Source of the DNA: Jannaschia sp. CCS1
GTDB lineage: Bacteria; Pseudomonadota; Alphaproteobacteria; Rhodobacterales; Rhodobacteraceae
DNA: 64,000 nucleotides
NCBI RefSeq assembly: GCF_000013565.1
Contig: NC_007802.1
Coordinates: 3,224,001-3,288,000, forward strand
Direction: 5' to 3'
Shown: piece after piece, positions 44,840-55,062 of the stretch
How positions within the stretch are numbered: position 1 is the first letter of the stretch
Layout: each line of letters starts with the position of its first letter
The notes under the pieces: model-generated
The model's input: the letters and a program-made list of their open reading frames with translations, nothing else
What the model was told of the DNA's origin: nothing
Databases searched by the model: none
Made by a program: the position numbers and the translations under genes

Positions 44840-45106
44840 ATGAAGAGAAGCCGTTTCAGCGAAGAACAGATCATTGGCGTTTTGAAAGAGCACCAGGCTG
44901 GCCTGGGTGCGAAGGATCTGTGCCGCAAGCATGGGATCAGTGACGCGACCTTCTACAAGTGGCGATCCAAGTATGGCGGCATGGAGGTGTCCGGCGCTCG
45001 GCGGCTGAAGACGCTGGAATCTGAGAACGCCTAACTGAAGAAGATGCTGGCCGAGCAGATGATGGATGTGGCGACGCTGAAAGAGATGCTCGGAAAAAAC
45101 TTCTGA
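44840..45106 (+). pseudogene. IS3 orfA with internal stop codon
   Basis: Encodes MKRSRFSEEQIIGVLKEHQ and LCRKHGISDATFYKWRSKYGG, the IS3 orfA helix-turn-helix. A TAA at 45032-45034 interrupts LESENA just before [23 protein letters not shown], which continues in the same frame to a TGA at 45104-45106. One base change from a Lys codon explains it. The leucine-zipper half cannot be made without readthrough. Confidence 0.85.
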
Positions 45107-45129
45107 GGCCCGGTTCGAGGAGGAATGCT

Positions 45130-45990
45130 GTGAACTGGGCCATGAAGACCAAGAGTTACAATCAGAAACGGGCCTGTTCCTTGGCCGGGATCGATCCGCG
45201 TGTGTATCGGCGAAGGTCGAACCGCCCCGCCGACACGGAATTGCGGGCCCGGATGAAGGAGCTGGCATCCGAGCGGCGACGGTTCGGATATCGCCGTCTG
45301 CATATCCTACTGAAGCGAGAAGGCTGGGAGGTGAACTGGAAGAAGCTGTATCGGCTCTACCGCGAAGAAGGGTTAACCGTCCATAAACGGGGCGGGCGCA
45401 AGCGTGCTGTGGGCACGAGGACGCCCATGGCGATCCCGCAGGGGCCGAACCAGCGATGGTCGCTCGACTTCATGTCTGACGCGCTGGAGGATGGCCGCAG
45501 GTTCCGCGTGCTGAATGTCATCGACGACTTCAGGCGGGAATGTCTGGCCGCCGTGGTGGACACATCCATAGGTGGGGCACGCGTCGCCCGCGAACTGGAT
45601 CGTATCGCTGAACTGCGCGGCTACCCCTGCATGGTGGTAAGCGACAACGGCACCGAATTGACCAGCAATGCGATGCTGAAATGGCAGGAGGACCGCAAGG
45701 TCGGTTGGCACTACATCGCGCCTGGAAAGCCCATGCAGAACGGCCTGGTCGAAAGCTTCAATGGAAGGATGCGCGAGGAATGCCTCAACGAACACCTGTT
45801 CCCGTCTCTGCGCCATGCCGTCGTCCATCGTCCTCGGACCAATGGCGGAAAATGAACGACCATGATCGCGGCATGGCGCGCCGACTACAATCAAAACCGG
45901 CCTCACTCCAGCCTCGCTGGCCTGACGCCACACGAATATGCTAACCGGTCAAAGGAAGACCAGAACCTGAACAGTGCTAACCTAAATTAG
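45130..45990 (+). pseudogene. IS3 orfB transposase with small insertion and stop near the end
   Basis: The DDE integrase core is complete: [25 protein letters not shown] and [20 protein letters not shown]. After LFPSLRHA about 36 extra bases bring [11 protein letters not shown] and an in-frame TGA at 45853-45855; the normal end MIAAWRADYNQNRPHSSLAG through NRSKEDQNLN then continues in the same frame to 45990. All three acidic residues lie before the stop, so a shortened product might keep some activity, but with orfA broken the element is probably dead. Confidence 0.85.
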
Positions 45991-46136
45991 CGGACTCCAA
46001 GGGGAGCAGGTCAGGATGACAATTCATTTTTTCTACTGCAATGGCGGGCAAGCCTTGTCTTCCCTCACCAGAGTGAACACATGTAAATTGATCTCCAGAG
46101 AACGTACCGATTCACACCAAGAAAAAGGCAAACCAG

Positions 46137-46427
46137 ATGAGCAGCGAACTTCCACTTCCTGAACAGCTTGGTAGAACCCGGGACCACGATGAACAACATC
46201 CTTGGGTAGGGCTTGTGGGGCGCGGCAGAAGCGGATCGAGTTACGCTACCTGGCGAAAAGGTGGTTTTAGTACAACTGGAAGTCCGGACTTGGCCTACAC
46301 CTTTCCCACACAAGCGGCTGCCTTGGAATTTTCGAACAGCTTTCCGTTCGGAGGAAAGAAGTCCGCCAAGCGACTAACAGTTCTAGGCAATCCAACGTCT
46401 CAGGGCGACCGATATTGGCAGCGGTGA
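46137..46427 (+). CDS. possible small protein, unknown
   Basis: 96 codons starting MSSELPLPEQLGRTRDHDEQ, with AAAAAGG about eight bases upstream. Composition is ordinary but no family is recognised, and it sits in the gap between the IS3 element and the R-M gene. It could be a leftover of whatever the IS replaced. Start and reality are both uncertain. Confidence 0.35.
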   Translation: MSSELPLPEQLGRTRDHDEQHPWVGLVGRGRSGSSYATWRKGGFSTTGSPDLAYTFPTQAAALEFSNSFPFGGKKSAKRLTVLGNPTSQGDRYWQR

Positions 46428-46634
46428 ATTCGAACAGTACCATATGATGGGTGTTGTTTAGCGGGTTCGGCCCTTTGCGGACCTTGATCCCACCTTCAAG
46501 ATGCTGCGCCGCGGTCCGCCATAGCGGACATTCAATCTGTCTCACTAGGGCGCAGCACTCGTGTAATGCTTCGAAGCTGTCTTTTTGCTGACGAGGCCTT
46601 CAGTTCTGTGCTTTTTTCAAGCAATCCTATTGCT

Positions 46635-49600
46635 ATGGATAAAAAAGTAATTTCGTTTGAGGAATTTCTAGCCCAAGCCAAGGCGTCGGGCGGCGCAGAG
46701 TTGGCCAACTGCCACCTCTTCATTGAGCGGTTGTGCCGACACCTCGAATTGCCGGAACCGGCGCTGTCGACAGAAGAGAACCGTCACAACGATTACGTCT
46801 TTGAACGACGGGTTGATTTTAAGCATCCGGACGGTAGCCGGACGCCCGGACGGATTGACCTCTACAAGCGCGATTGCTTCATCTTGGAGGCTAAGCAATC
46901 CTCGAAGCGTCCTGCCACGCAAGCATCATTGCCTAGACTGCCGGAAGATCATGCACAAATCAAACGCGGGCAGGCAGCGCGGGGATCGCGAAGGTGGGAC
47001 AAGGTAATGGACGCGGCGCGGCGTCAGGCCGAAAACTACGCGCGAGCGCTCCCGGTGGAACACGGTTACCCGCCATTTCTCCTGGTTCTCGATATCGGCA
47101 ACGAGCTGCAGGTCTTTGCCGACTTTTCGGGCCAAGGCAAAAACTACACGCATTTTCCGGACCGGTCGTCTTTCCGGCTTTCGATGGACGATCTGTTGGA
47201 ACCCGCCGTCCAAGAGCGGCTGCGGCTCATCTGGACTGATCCTCAAGCCCTCGATCCCGCGCGCTACAGCGCTCAGATCACCCAAGACATTGCCGAACGG
47301 TTGGCGCGGATTGCACTGCGCCTTGAACGCAAGCACGACCCCCACGACGTCGCCTCGTTCTTGATGCGGTGCCTTTTCACGATGTTTGCCGAAGATGTGG
47401 AACTGATCCCAGACCACGCCTTTGAAAACCTGCTCGGAAAGATGGTGACCGATCCAAAACCACTTCGTCCCCGCGCTCGAAGACCTCTGGGGCAAGATGG
47501 ACAAAGGCGGGTACGCAGCGGGCATCAACAAGACCCTCAAACGGTTCAATGGCTCGCTGTTTAACGACGCCCGCGCCCTCCCACTCGATGAAGACGACAT
47601 TCGGGAGCTTTGGGTGGCGTCGCAGCGCTCTTGGCAAGATGTGGAACCCGCCATCTTTGGCACTCTTTTGGAACGCGCCCTCAATCCTCGCGAGCGCGGC
47701 AAGCTCGGCGCCCATTTCACCCCGCGTGTTTACGTCGAGAGACTGGTGATCCCGACGATCATTCAACCTCTGCGCGCAGATTGGGACGTCGCAAAACAAC
47801 GCGCAAAAGAGCTTGAAGAGGACGATCAGCCTTCGGAGGCGTTGAAGGTCATCCGTGATTTTCACAGAGCCCTCTGTTCTACGCGGGTTCTTGACCCGGC
47901 CTGTGGGACCGGCAACTTTCTCTACGTCTCACTCGAGATGATGAAGAGGCTCGAAGGTGAAGTCTTGGAAGTGCTTTTTCACCTTCAGCAGGAGGTTCAA
48001 GGAGGAGAGCAAGAGGGGTTGGACCTTGGCGGTGCAACCGTAAACCCTCAACAATTCTATGGGATCGAGCTCAACCCTCGCGCCGTGCCGATTGCGGACC
48101 TCGTGCTTTGGATCGGGTATCTGAAATGGCAACTCCGCACCTCGGGGCCTGCGTCGATTGCGGAGCCGATCCTGCACGCCTACGGCACAATCCGCGAAGG
48201 GGACGCCATCCTCGACAGCGAAGGCACCGAACCAGTGCTGGACGATGCAGGCCAACCCAAACGGGTCTGGGACCGGTTCTCGATGAAACCAAACCCGGTT
48301 GCGCCCGAACAATCCATTCCCGACCCGACCATAACCATCGAGATGGTGCGCTACATCAAGCCCAAACCGGCGCCATGGCCGGAGGTGGAGTTTATTGTCG
48401 GAAATCCTCCATTCATCGGGGGGAAAGACATGCGGGGAGAGCTGGGCGACGGATACACAGAAGCGGTCTGGAAAGCGCGCAAGGATGTGCCGGGTGGTGC
48501 TGATTTTGTGATGCATTTCTGGGATGCAGCGGCGGAGCGGCTGCAAGCGAAGGGCACCAAGGCCAAGCCCAACCCGCTGCGCCGCTTTGGCTTCATTACA
48601 ACCAACTCCATCACGCAAACCTTTTCGCGCCGGGTCATCGAACACCACCTCAAGGCGAAGGCCCCTTTGAGCCTCGTCTACGCCGTACCCGATCATCCAT
48701 GGATGAAGGCCAGCGACAAGGCGGCCGTGCGCATCGCCATGACGGTCGCAGAGCCAGGGGAAAGCGAGGGCGTTTTGGCCGAGGTGGTGGCCGAGGCCGA
48801 TCTAAACACCGACACGCCCAAAGTAGACCTCCGCAAGGCCGAAGGAAAAGTAACCGCAAAACTGACGTTGGGCGCCGATCTTTCCCGCATGCGCCCGCTG
48901 TGGTCCCAAAAAGCACTTGGGCACAAAGGCTTTATGCCATACGGAAAAGCATTCTGGGTTGACGCTCAAAGAGCGCGAGCGTTCGGTCTAGGCCGTACTG
49001 AAAATGCCGAAAATTACATAAAACCCTACATCAATGGTCGAGATCTGAACCAACATTCACGAGGGAAATTGGTATTGGATTTTCACGGTCTGAATGACAA
49101 GGAAGTCGCCGAGCGGTTCCCTGCCGCCTACCAGCACTTGGCCGAATTTTCTCGGCCAGTGCGGGCGACCGACAATATGGAATACCGACGTAAAAACTGG
49201 TGGCTTTTTGGTCAGCCATCCACGGAAATGCGCTCTGCGCTGCAGGGCATCGACCGCTTTATCGCGACCACTGAAACGGCACGTCATCGCTTGTTTTCGT
49301 TCTTGGATGGCGCAGCGATGCCGGATCAGAAAATTCGGGTCGTCGCGGTGCCTCAACCGGAATTCTTAACCATTTTGACTTCACGAGTTCACACTTGGTT
49401 TTCATTCGAGACTGGAGGTTGGCAAGGAGCAGGAAACGACCCGGTCTACCAACACACGCAGACCTTCGATCCCTTCCCATTCCCCGCGCTCACCGACGCA
49501 GCCCAATCCAAACTGGCGGATCTCGGCGAGCGGCTCGACGCATTCCGAAAATGGCGCATCGCAGACCATGACCATCTGACCATGACGGGGCTCTACAACG

Positions 49601-50223
49601 CCCTTGAACGCCTGCGAGAATTGGAAGCCGGGATCGGCGATGCAATGACCGATGCCGAACGCGACGTCTACGACGCGGCCCAAATTCGCATTCTGGCCGA
49701 GTTGCATGACGAGATCGACCGTGCGGTCCTTGACGCCTACGGCTGGTCCGACCTCGCGCACGCTCTGATTGGCAAGATCGGCGGCACGATCCCAAGCCTG
49801 CATAAGACACCCGAACAGGAAGAGGCCGAAGAAGAGCTTCTGACGCGCCTCGTCTCACTGAACGAAGAGCGCGCGGCGGAAGAGGCACGCGGCGAAATCA
49901 GTTGGCTGCGTCCCGACTTTCAAATCCCAAAACTGAGCAAGAAGGCGCCGCAACCGGCCATGGATGTGGCGACCAATGCCGCCATTGTCATACCGGCCGC
50001 AGAGAAGCCCAGTTGGCCCAAAGAGCCAATGGACCAAATCCGCATCTTGCGCACAGCGATGCAGGGCGCCACGACGCCGATGTCCCCCGGCGATCTTTCC
50101 GCGCGGTTCCGCGGCGGCAGGAAACGTGAAGAGCGCATTGGAGCGTTGTTGCGGGACATGGTCGAATTAGGCATCGCCCGCGCCGACACCGAGCGCGCGG
50201 GCCGATTCTTCTTGCCGGAGTAA
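46635..50223 (+). pseudogene. MmeI-like type II (IIG/IIL) restriction-modification protein with one-base frameshift
   Basis: The 5' frame (ATGGATAAAAAAG at 46635) encodes a PD-(D/E)xK nuclease: RIDLYKRDCFILEAKQSS. It continues through helical spacer sequence to FENLLGKMVTDPK, then one extra C at 47460-47461 shifts frame; HFVPALEDLWGKMDKGGY follows in the frame that runs to 50223. That part has MTase motif I DPACGTGNFLYVSLEMM, motif IV VGNPPFIGG, and a long target-recognition and C-terminal region. The repaired length is about 1,196 residues, in the MmeI family range. As it stands, a 908-residue methyltransferase could still start at 47497 (MDKGGYAAG), leaving the nuclease domain cut off. Confidence 0.85.
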
Positions 50224-50226
50224 CCC

Positions 50227-51210
50227 ATGGACGAAAAACCAAAGGTCAAACGGCGCCGGGGCAAAAAGTTGGAGCGGTGGGAAGTCGCAATTGTCAAAGC
50301 CATGATCGCGCGTGGTGGTCTGCAAGACCAAGACATTCAATCCTACTTCACTCGGCCAAGTCGGACCATAAACCATGCACGTATCAAAGAAATCCGTGAT
50401 GAAACCAAACATAAGGCGGTCAAACCCGCCGATGACGAAACCCTGGACGCCTTCCTCGGAACTTGGCCCGATGTTGACCCGGATACAGGGCTGAGCCTGC
50501 GCGGCGACGAACTCTTGATCAAAGCGCGTGAGGCCATGATCGCCGCCGTGCACGTTTTCAACAGCGCCGGTCTGACATTCCGTGCCGAACTGTTCATCGT
50601 GACATCAATCATCGCGTGGACGTATCTGCTGGATGCATGGTTCAAGCGCGAAGGCATTGATTACCACTACCCCGGACAAACAACCGCAGGCGGTGCAGAC
50701 AAATATTGGGAACTTGGCAAATGCCTCAAGCATGCAAAGTGCCCCGTGCAAGCGGGGGGCATCAAAAACCTCGAAATGCTCCTCGAACTCCGTCACGAGA
50801 TAGAGCACAGGTCGACAAATCGTATCGATGATGCTTTGGGGGCCAAGCTTCAAGCCTGTGCAATCAATTTCAATGCCGTCCTAAAGGCGGAGTTTGGCGC
50901 CCAGCACGGGCTAGAGAAGCGTCTTCCAATTGCGCTCCAATTCGTCGCCTTCGGCGCAGACCAGAGGACCATTCTCAAACGCGCCTCGGATTTGCCTGTG
51001 CATTTGGCTGGTGTGATCGATGCCTTTGAATACGGTTTGACTGAAGACCAACTCAAAGACCCTGCCTACCGGTTCAAAGTGGGATTTCTCCCCGTCGCCG
51101 CCAAGAAGCCCGGCGCCGCCGACGCCGCCGTCGAAATCGTTTCTCCGGGCTCCGAAGATGCGGCGGAGATTGAGCGGATCATCTTCAAAGACCGAGAACG
51201 CAACAGATAG
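50227..51210 (+). CDS. DUF3644-family protein directly behind the R-M gene
   Basis: 327 residues, 3 nt after the R-M stop. A basic N-terminus with a helix-turn-helix-like part (KVKRRRGKKLERWEVAIVKAMIARGG, DIQSYFTRPSRTINHARIKEI) is followed by the DUF3644 core: AELFIVTSIIAWTYLLDAWFKREGIDYHY and MLLELRHEIEHRSTNRID. The RHEIEH segment has the spacing of a HEPN-type Rx4-6H ribonuclease motif; whether DUF3644 truly belongs there I cannot confirm. Its position with an R-M gene suggests a defence partner. The stop codon overlaps the truncated 3' end of the relaxase gene. Confidence 0.78.
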   Translation: MDEKPKVKRRRGKKLERWEVAIVKAMIARGGLQDQDIQSYFTRPSRTINHARIKEIRDETKHKAVKPADDETLDAFLGTWPDVDPDTGLSLRGDELLIKAREAMIAAVHVFNSAGLTFRAELFIVTSIIAWTYLLDAWFKREGIDYHYPGQTTAGGADKYWELGKCLKHAKCPVQAGGIKNLEMLLELRHEIEHRSTNRIDDALGAKLQACAINFNAVLKAEFGAQHGLEKRLPIALQFVAFGADQRTILKRASDLPVHLAGVIDAFEYGLTEDQLKDPAYRFKVGFLPVAAKKPGAADAAVEIVSPGSEDAAEIERIIFKDRERNR

Positions 51211-53209
51211 CCGTGGTCAATTCGGTCATACGCCTTGAGGTCAAACGAGACATCGCGCCCATCGTCAGTCCGGACCGACATGCTCTGCGCGCTGACCTCA
51301 TGAATGGTTCCGAGCGTGCCGTTCTTCACACCAAGGCCCCGGTCGTTTTGCAGGAACATGACACGATCCCCGCTGGCGAAGTGGCGTACGCCGCGCTCGA
51401 CCGTCACATCCAACTCGCGGCCCAAGTCGTCTGCAGTCCGCATCCTATCCCGCGCTGCCTCGTTCAAGGCCTGCACCTCGGCATTGGTGTGGGTCAGGAT
51501 GATCCGGCTTTCACCTGGTGCCGCCTGTCGCTCCCGATCCCATCTGTCGATCAGATCCTCGCGCGCCTGCTCCCGCGTCTCGGCGGCATGCACCATGTCG
51601 TGGCTTTCATAGGCCAGGATCGCCATGCCAACATGCCCGGCTGCAAGATCGCGGGTGGCCTCGCGCTGCCAGTTTTCGCGTTGACGGCGGACCTCGTCGA
51701 TCCGCGCCCCGCCATACCGCTCGTGAAGCGCGCGGAAGGCCGCGCCGGCCTCGATTGATTGAAGCTGCTGCGGATCGCCCACCAGCACAACCTTTGCACC
51801 CGCATCGGCCGCATGGGACAGAACGCGCTCGAGCTGCCGCGTGCCGACCATTCCGGCCTCATCGATCACCAGGATATCACTCGAGATGAGCCGGTCGCGT
51901 TCCTGCGCCCAACTGTGCTCCAGGCTGGCGATGGTGCGCGACGCAATGCCAGATCCGCTCTCGAGACCCTCCGCCGCGATCCCTGACAGTGCCGCACCTC
52001 GGACCCGATACCCTGCCGCCTCCCAGGCCTCCCGCGCAACGCCCAACATCGCACTCTTGCCCGTCCCGGCCGGACCAATAACAAGGCCCAGGTCCCGGCC
52101 GGACCAATAACAAGGCCCAGGTCGCGGCCGCCGATCACATGGGCCAGCGCGTCGGCCTGCGCGCCAGACAACACCAGGCCACGCTCTTCGGCGCCGGCCA
52201 TCGCCGCCTTCCGGTAATCCTCTCGCACATTATGACGGTCCGTCTTGGCCATGCGGTGCGCCGCGCAGTGCAGGCGCCGCTCTGCTTCGATCATGGCCCG
52301 TGTCGTGAACCGGTCCTCACCCCGTCCGTCCGTGCCAAGCGGCACCAGATCGGGCGCATTCCGCATGGCACTTCTCACCGCGTTGAACTGATCCATCCCA
52401 TCGCTGTGGCGATGCGCAAACCGCGCCATGTCGCGGCTCGTGAAGGTCGATTGCTGATGGGTGATGGCCTCCAAGGCGAGCGCGGGATTGGCGATGATCC
52501 TCTCGCCATTGTTCCGGGCAATGTCGCGGTGCATCTCGGCGCAATCGGCTGGACTACCTTCGCCCGCGATCCGTTGCGCAGGCGCCCCGATCTGGGTCTG
52601 CGGCTCCAACGCGATCCCTTGGTCCTCTAGGCTCCGATGGTCGATCCGCGCATCGATGTCGAGTTCCGCCAACCGCGCATTGGCGAACCCGGCCCAACGC
52701 TCACGCCAGCGCTCGACCATTCCGGTCCGGTTCCAGTCCCGGACCTTTGGACCGAAGCCATCTCCCTCGACCTCGCGCATCGTCAGCATCACATGGGCAT
52801 GCGGCTTGAGTGTCCCGTCCTCGGCGCGATCCCAGTGCACATTGAGATCGGCAACCATGCCACAATCGACAAACTCGGCCTGCACGAAGTCGCGGGCCAG
52901 CCGGATACCCTCTGCCTCACTCATCTCGCGTGGCAGGGCAAACTCCACCTCGCGCGCCAACTGCGCATCCTTGCGGACCTCCATTGCTTCGACGTCGTTC
53001 CAAAACCGCTCCCGGTCGGACCACCGATCTGGCGCACCCTCCGGCAACATCACCTCCGAATGCACCACACCGCGCTTGGCCGTAAAGTCGTGCGGACGAT
53101 CCAACCGCTCGTCACGCAACCGCGACGCTGACCGGTAAGCAGCGGACGCAACCGCGCTTGAGCCAGCTGCGCGCCCGATGACCTTCACGTGGAGATGATA
53201 GATCGCCAT
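51207..53209 (-). pseudogene. MobA/TraA-type relaxase-helicase, broken twice
   Basis: The 5' part from 53209 is a MobA/MobL relaxase: MAIYHLHVKVIGRAAG, the candidate catalytic Tyr in ASAAYRSASRL, and the metal-binding KPHAHVMLTMRE. A TraA helicase half follows: GGRDLGLVIGPAGTGKS (Walker A), DILVIDEAGMVGT (Walker B) and VVLVGDPQQLQSIEAGAAF. A 29-bp tandem duplication (52063-52120) inside Walker A shifts the frame. The 3' end breaks off at DLKAYDRIDHGY, whose Tyr codon (51207-51209) overlaps the DUF3644 stop; the last helicase motifs are gone. It once nicked DNA at an oriT for conjugative transfer. Confidence 0.9.
52063..52120. repeat. 29-bp perfect tandem duplication inside traA
   Basis: Copy 1 is 52063-52091 and copy 2 is 52092-52120; the next three bases continue the match. 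Because 29 is not a multiple of three, it breaks the relaxase frame at the Walker A loop. Removal of one copy restores GPAGTGKSAMLG. Confidence 0.95.
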
Positions 53210-53381
53210 AGTGGGCCGATCATCTACACGGGAACAGCAACGTCGGAACGACGTATAAGCGCGCCCTCCCTCAATAAAATCTCGGGATGGACCGGGGCGT
53301 CCTCGGCTGTCTCGGTGACTCTACTGCCTTCTGTACGGTGCCCGCCTATCCTTGCATCATCGACAGAAAATGGAGGCGACA

Positions 53382-53708
53382 ATGCGCAAACCAAGAGACT
53401 TCGACGCGGAGCTAAAGGCGCTGGAAGACAGGGCGAAAGAGCTGAAGACCCGCAAAGTGCAGCAGCTCGGCGAGTTGGTCATTGCCACAGGCGCCGATAC
53501 GCTGGCGCCCGAGGAACTGGTCGGTGCGTTGATCGTGCTGGCCGAGACCAAAGACGCCGCAAAGCGGGAGGCCTGGGCCAAGCGCGGGGCGGGAATGTTT
53601 CGCGGCAAGTCACGGAACTCTCAGAGAGCGCCTGACCGCGACGCGAAAAGCGCTCCGGCGCAACCAAGCAGCGCGCCACCGCCATCAGGCAACACAGGCC
53701 AGACATGA
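53382..53708 (+). CDS. TraC-like conjugal transfer protein
   Basis: 108 residues from MRKPRDFDAELKALEDRAKE. A coiled-coil N-terminus, then LGELVIATGADTLAPEELVGALIVLAETKDAAKREAWAKRG, which matches the small TraC/TraD accessory proteins encoded divergently from traA in Ti-type transfer regions, and a proline-rich tail. GGAGGCGAC lies just before the ATG. It lies opposite the relaxase, with the traA-traC gap (53210-53381) as the place where an origin of transfer would be expected. Confidence 0.75.
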   Translation: MRKPRDFDAELKALEDRAKELKTRKVQQLGELVIATGADTLAPEELVGALIVLAETKDAAKREAWAKRGAGMFRGKSRNSQRAPDRDAKSAPAQPSSAPPPSGNTGQT

Positions 53709-53709
53709 C

Positions 53710-53955
53710 ATGCGCAGCTGGCAAGTTGAACGCCGCAAACGCACACGGCATCTGATCGAACTCGGAGGCCTCGTCGTCAAAGCCGGGATCGTGGAACTGA
53801 CCAACGACGATCGCGCCCTGATCTACGGCGCACTCCTCTGGATCGCCAAGAAGCATAAAAGCGACGAAGGGGACCGTGCGCGGGAGATATGGGCCAGGAT
53901 GGGGAAGAAGGGGTTCGACGCGGGCCGGGAAGGTGATGCACCGTCCGATCGGTAG
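53710..53955 (+). CDS. TraD-like conjugal transfer protein
   Basis: 81 residues. The motif IELGGLVVKAGIVELTNDDRALIYGALLWIA is the short TraD family of Ti-type plasmids (not the VirD4-like coupling ATPase of the same name). The ATG at 53710 comes one base after the traC-like stop. It is intact and in frame, unlike traA. Confidence 0.78.
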   Translation: MRSWQVERRKRTRHLIELGGLVVKAGIVELTNDDRALIYGALLWIAKKHKSDEGDRAREIWARMGKKGFDAGREGDAPSDR

Positions 53956-53994
53956 TGGTCCAGAGGTCAGCGGATCGCGCCGTTCTCGTAAGCC

Positions 53995-55062
53995 TCATCC
54001 GGTGCAGTGCTCTGCCCAGCTTTCCATCAACGGCCGCCGCTGATCCAGGAAATCAGTCCGCCTGTAGGTTCTCACAATTTTGCTGTCCGCTGCGTGTGCG
54101 AGAACCGCTTCCGCGACTTCATGCGGCGCGGTGGTTTCTTCCGCCAGCCAAGTCCGCAGGCTTGTTCTGAACCCATGCGGACGCGCCGCCAAACCTCTGC
54201 GCTCCATCATGCGAGACATGGTTGCGTCGCTGATGACGCCCTTACGAACGGACGGAAACAGATAGCCGTCGCGCTCGTAGGGGCGTGCAAGGTCAATCAC
54301 GCGCGTTGCCTCATTGCTAAGGGGCACACGGAAGTCCTCTGCAACACCAACACGGGCTTTCATGTTCTCGGCGGGAACCGTCCAGATATCGCCGTCGATC
54401 TCGTCCGGTCGCGCCAATCGCACGGGCGCAGATCGCAACCCTGTTAGGATAAGCAAACGAAGCGCCAGATGTGTCACTGTCGGCTCCTCAAGGGACGCGT
54501 AGAACGCCGGGACATCACGCCAGGACATGCTCGGGATCGACGTCGTTTCGTGCCGCTGCCGACCCAGGAGCTGTTTCGCCTTGGCAACCGCCTGCAAGTC
54601 AACATCGAGGCCGAGAGCGGCTGCATGATCCAACACGATTTTCAACCGGTCCGCAGCCTTCTTGGCCGTTGCGGCCTTCGCGTGCCAGATCGGTTCGAGC
54701 GCATCCCGGACATCGACTTGGGTGATCTCGGTCACCGGCATGCGCCCGAGCTTGGGCAAAACATGAAGTTGCAACGGGCTGAACCAGCGCCCAGCAATTC
54801 CGTCGCCCTTGAGGTCGGCCTTGCGGCTCTCAAGCGCATCCAGCGCGATGTCACACAAGAGATGACGGCCCCGTATCGCTGCTTTGCGCTCTTTCCGACG
54901 ATACTCGATTGGATCAACGCCTTTGGCCACCATGGTCCGATACAGGCGCGGCGCATTTTCGTTCCGAACGCGCCCTCTGACTTGGTCGCCTACCATTGCC
55001 CGCAGGCGTAGCGCAAAGCTGACGTCCTGATCCCGCTTACCGACGTCGGCGTAAGGCCCCAT
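53995..55062 (-). CDS. P4-type tyrosine integrase, N-terminally reduced
   Basis: 355 residues from the ATG at 55062 (MGPYADVG). The catalytic residues are all present: Arg in LILTGLRSAPVR, Lys in ENMKARVGVAEDFRVPLS, HGFR, and His and the nucleophile Tyr in AHAADSKIVRTYRRTDFLDQRR. The core-binding part (WFSPLQLHVLPKLGRMPVTEI) is also there. The family's ~90-residue N-terminal arm-binding domain (DUF4102) is reduced to GRRMGPYADVG-like scraps and a degenerate stretch before DPIEYRRKERKAA. Upstream the frame only runs antisense into the nucleoside hydrolase gene. Probably unable to bind arm sites properly. Confidence 0.82.
   Translation of the reverse strand: MGPYADVGKRDQDVSFALRLRAMVGDQVRGRVRNENAPRLYRTMVAKGVDPIEYRRKERKAAIRGRHLLCDIALDALESRKADLKGDGIAGRWFSPLQLHVLPKLGRMPVTEITQVDVRDALEPIWHAKAATAKKAADRLKIVLDHAAALGLDVDLQAVAKAKQLLGRQRHETTSIPSMSWRDVPAFYASLEEPTVTHLALRLLILTGLRSAPVRLARPDEIDGDIWTVPAENMKARVGVAEDFRVPLSNEATRVIDLARPYERDGYLFPSVRKGVISDATMSRMMERRGLAARPHGFRTSLRTWLAEETTAPHEVAEAVLAHAADSKIVRTYRRTDFLDQRRPLMESWAEHCTG

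Larger units (their letters stand above)
44774..46015 (+). mobile_element. IS3-family element with 16-bp perfect terminal repeats
   Basis: CCTGACCTGCTCCCCT at 44774-44789 is exactly repeated inverted at 46000-46015, giving a 1,242-bp element with orfA and orfB. The flanking bases (..GATGCGT and ATGACAA..) show no direct target duplication, so one side was probably rearranged after insertion. Confidence 0.88.

Noticed and set aside
47455-47465. Programmed frameshift in the R-M gene
   Set aside because: CCAAAAC is not a usual slippery site for the shift needed; a plain one-base insertion is simpler.
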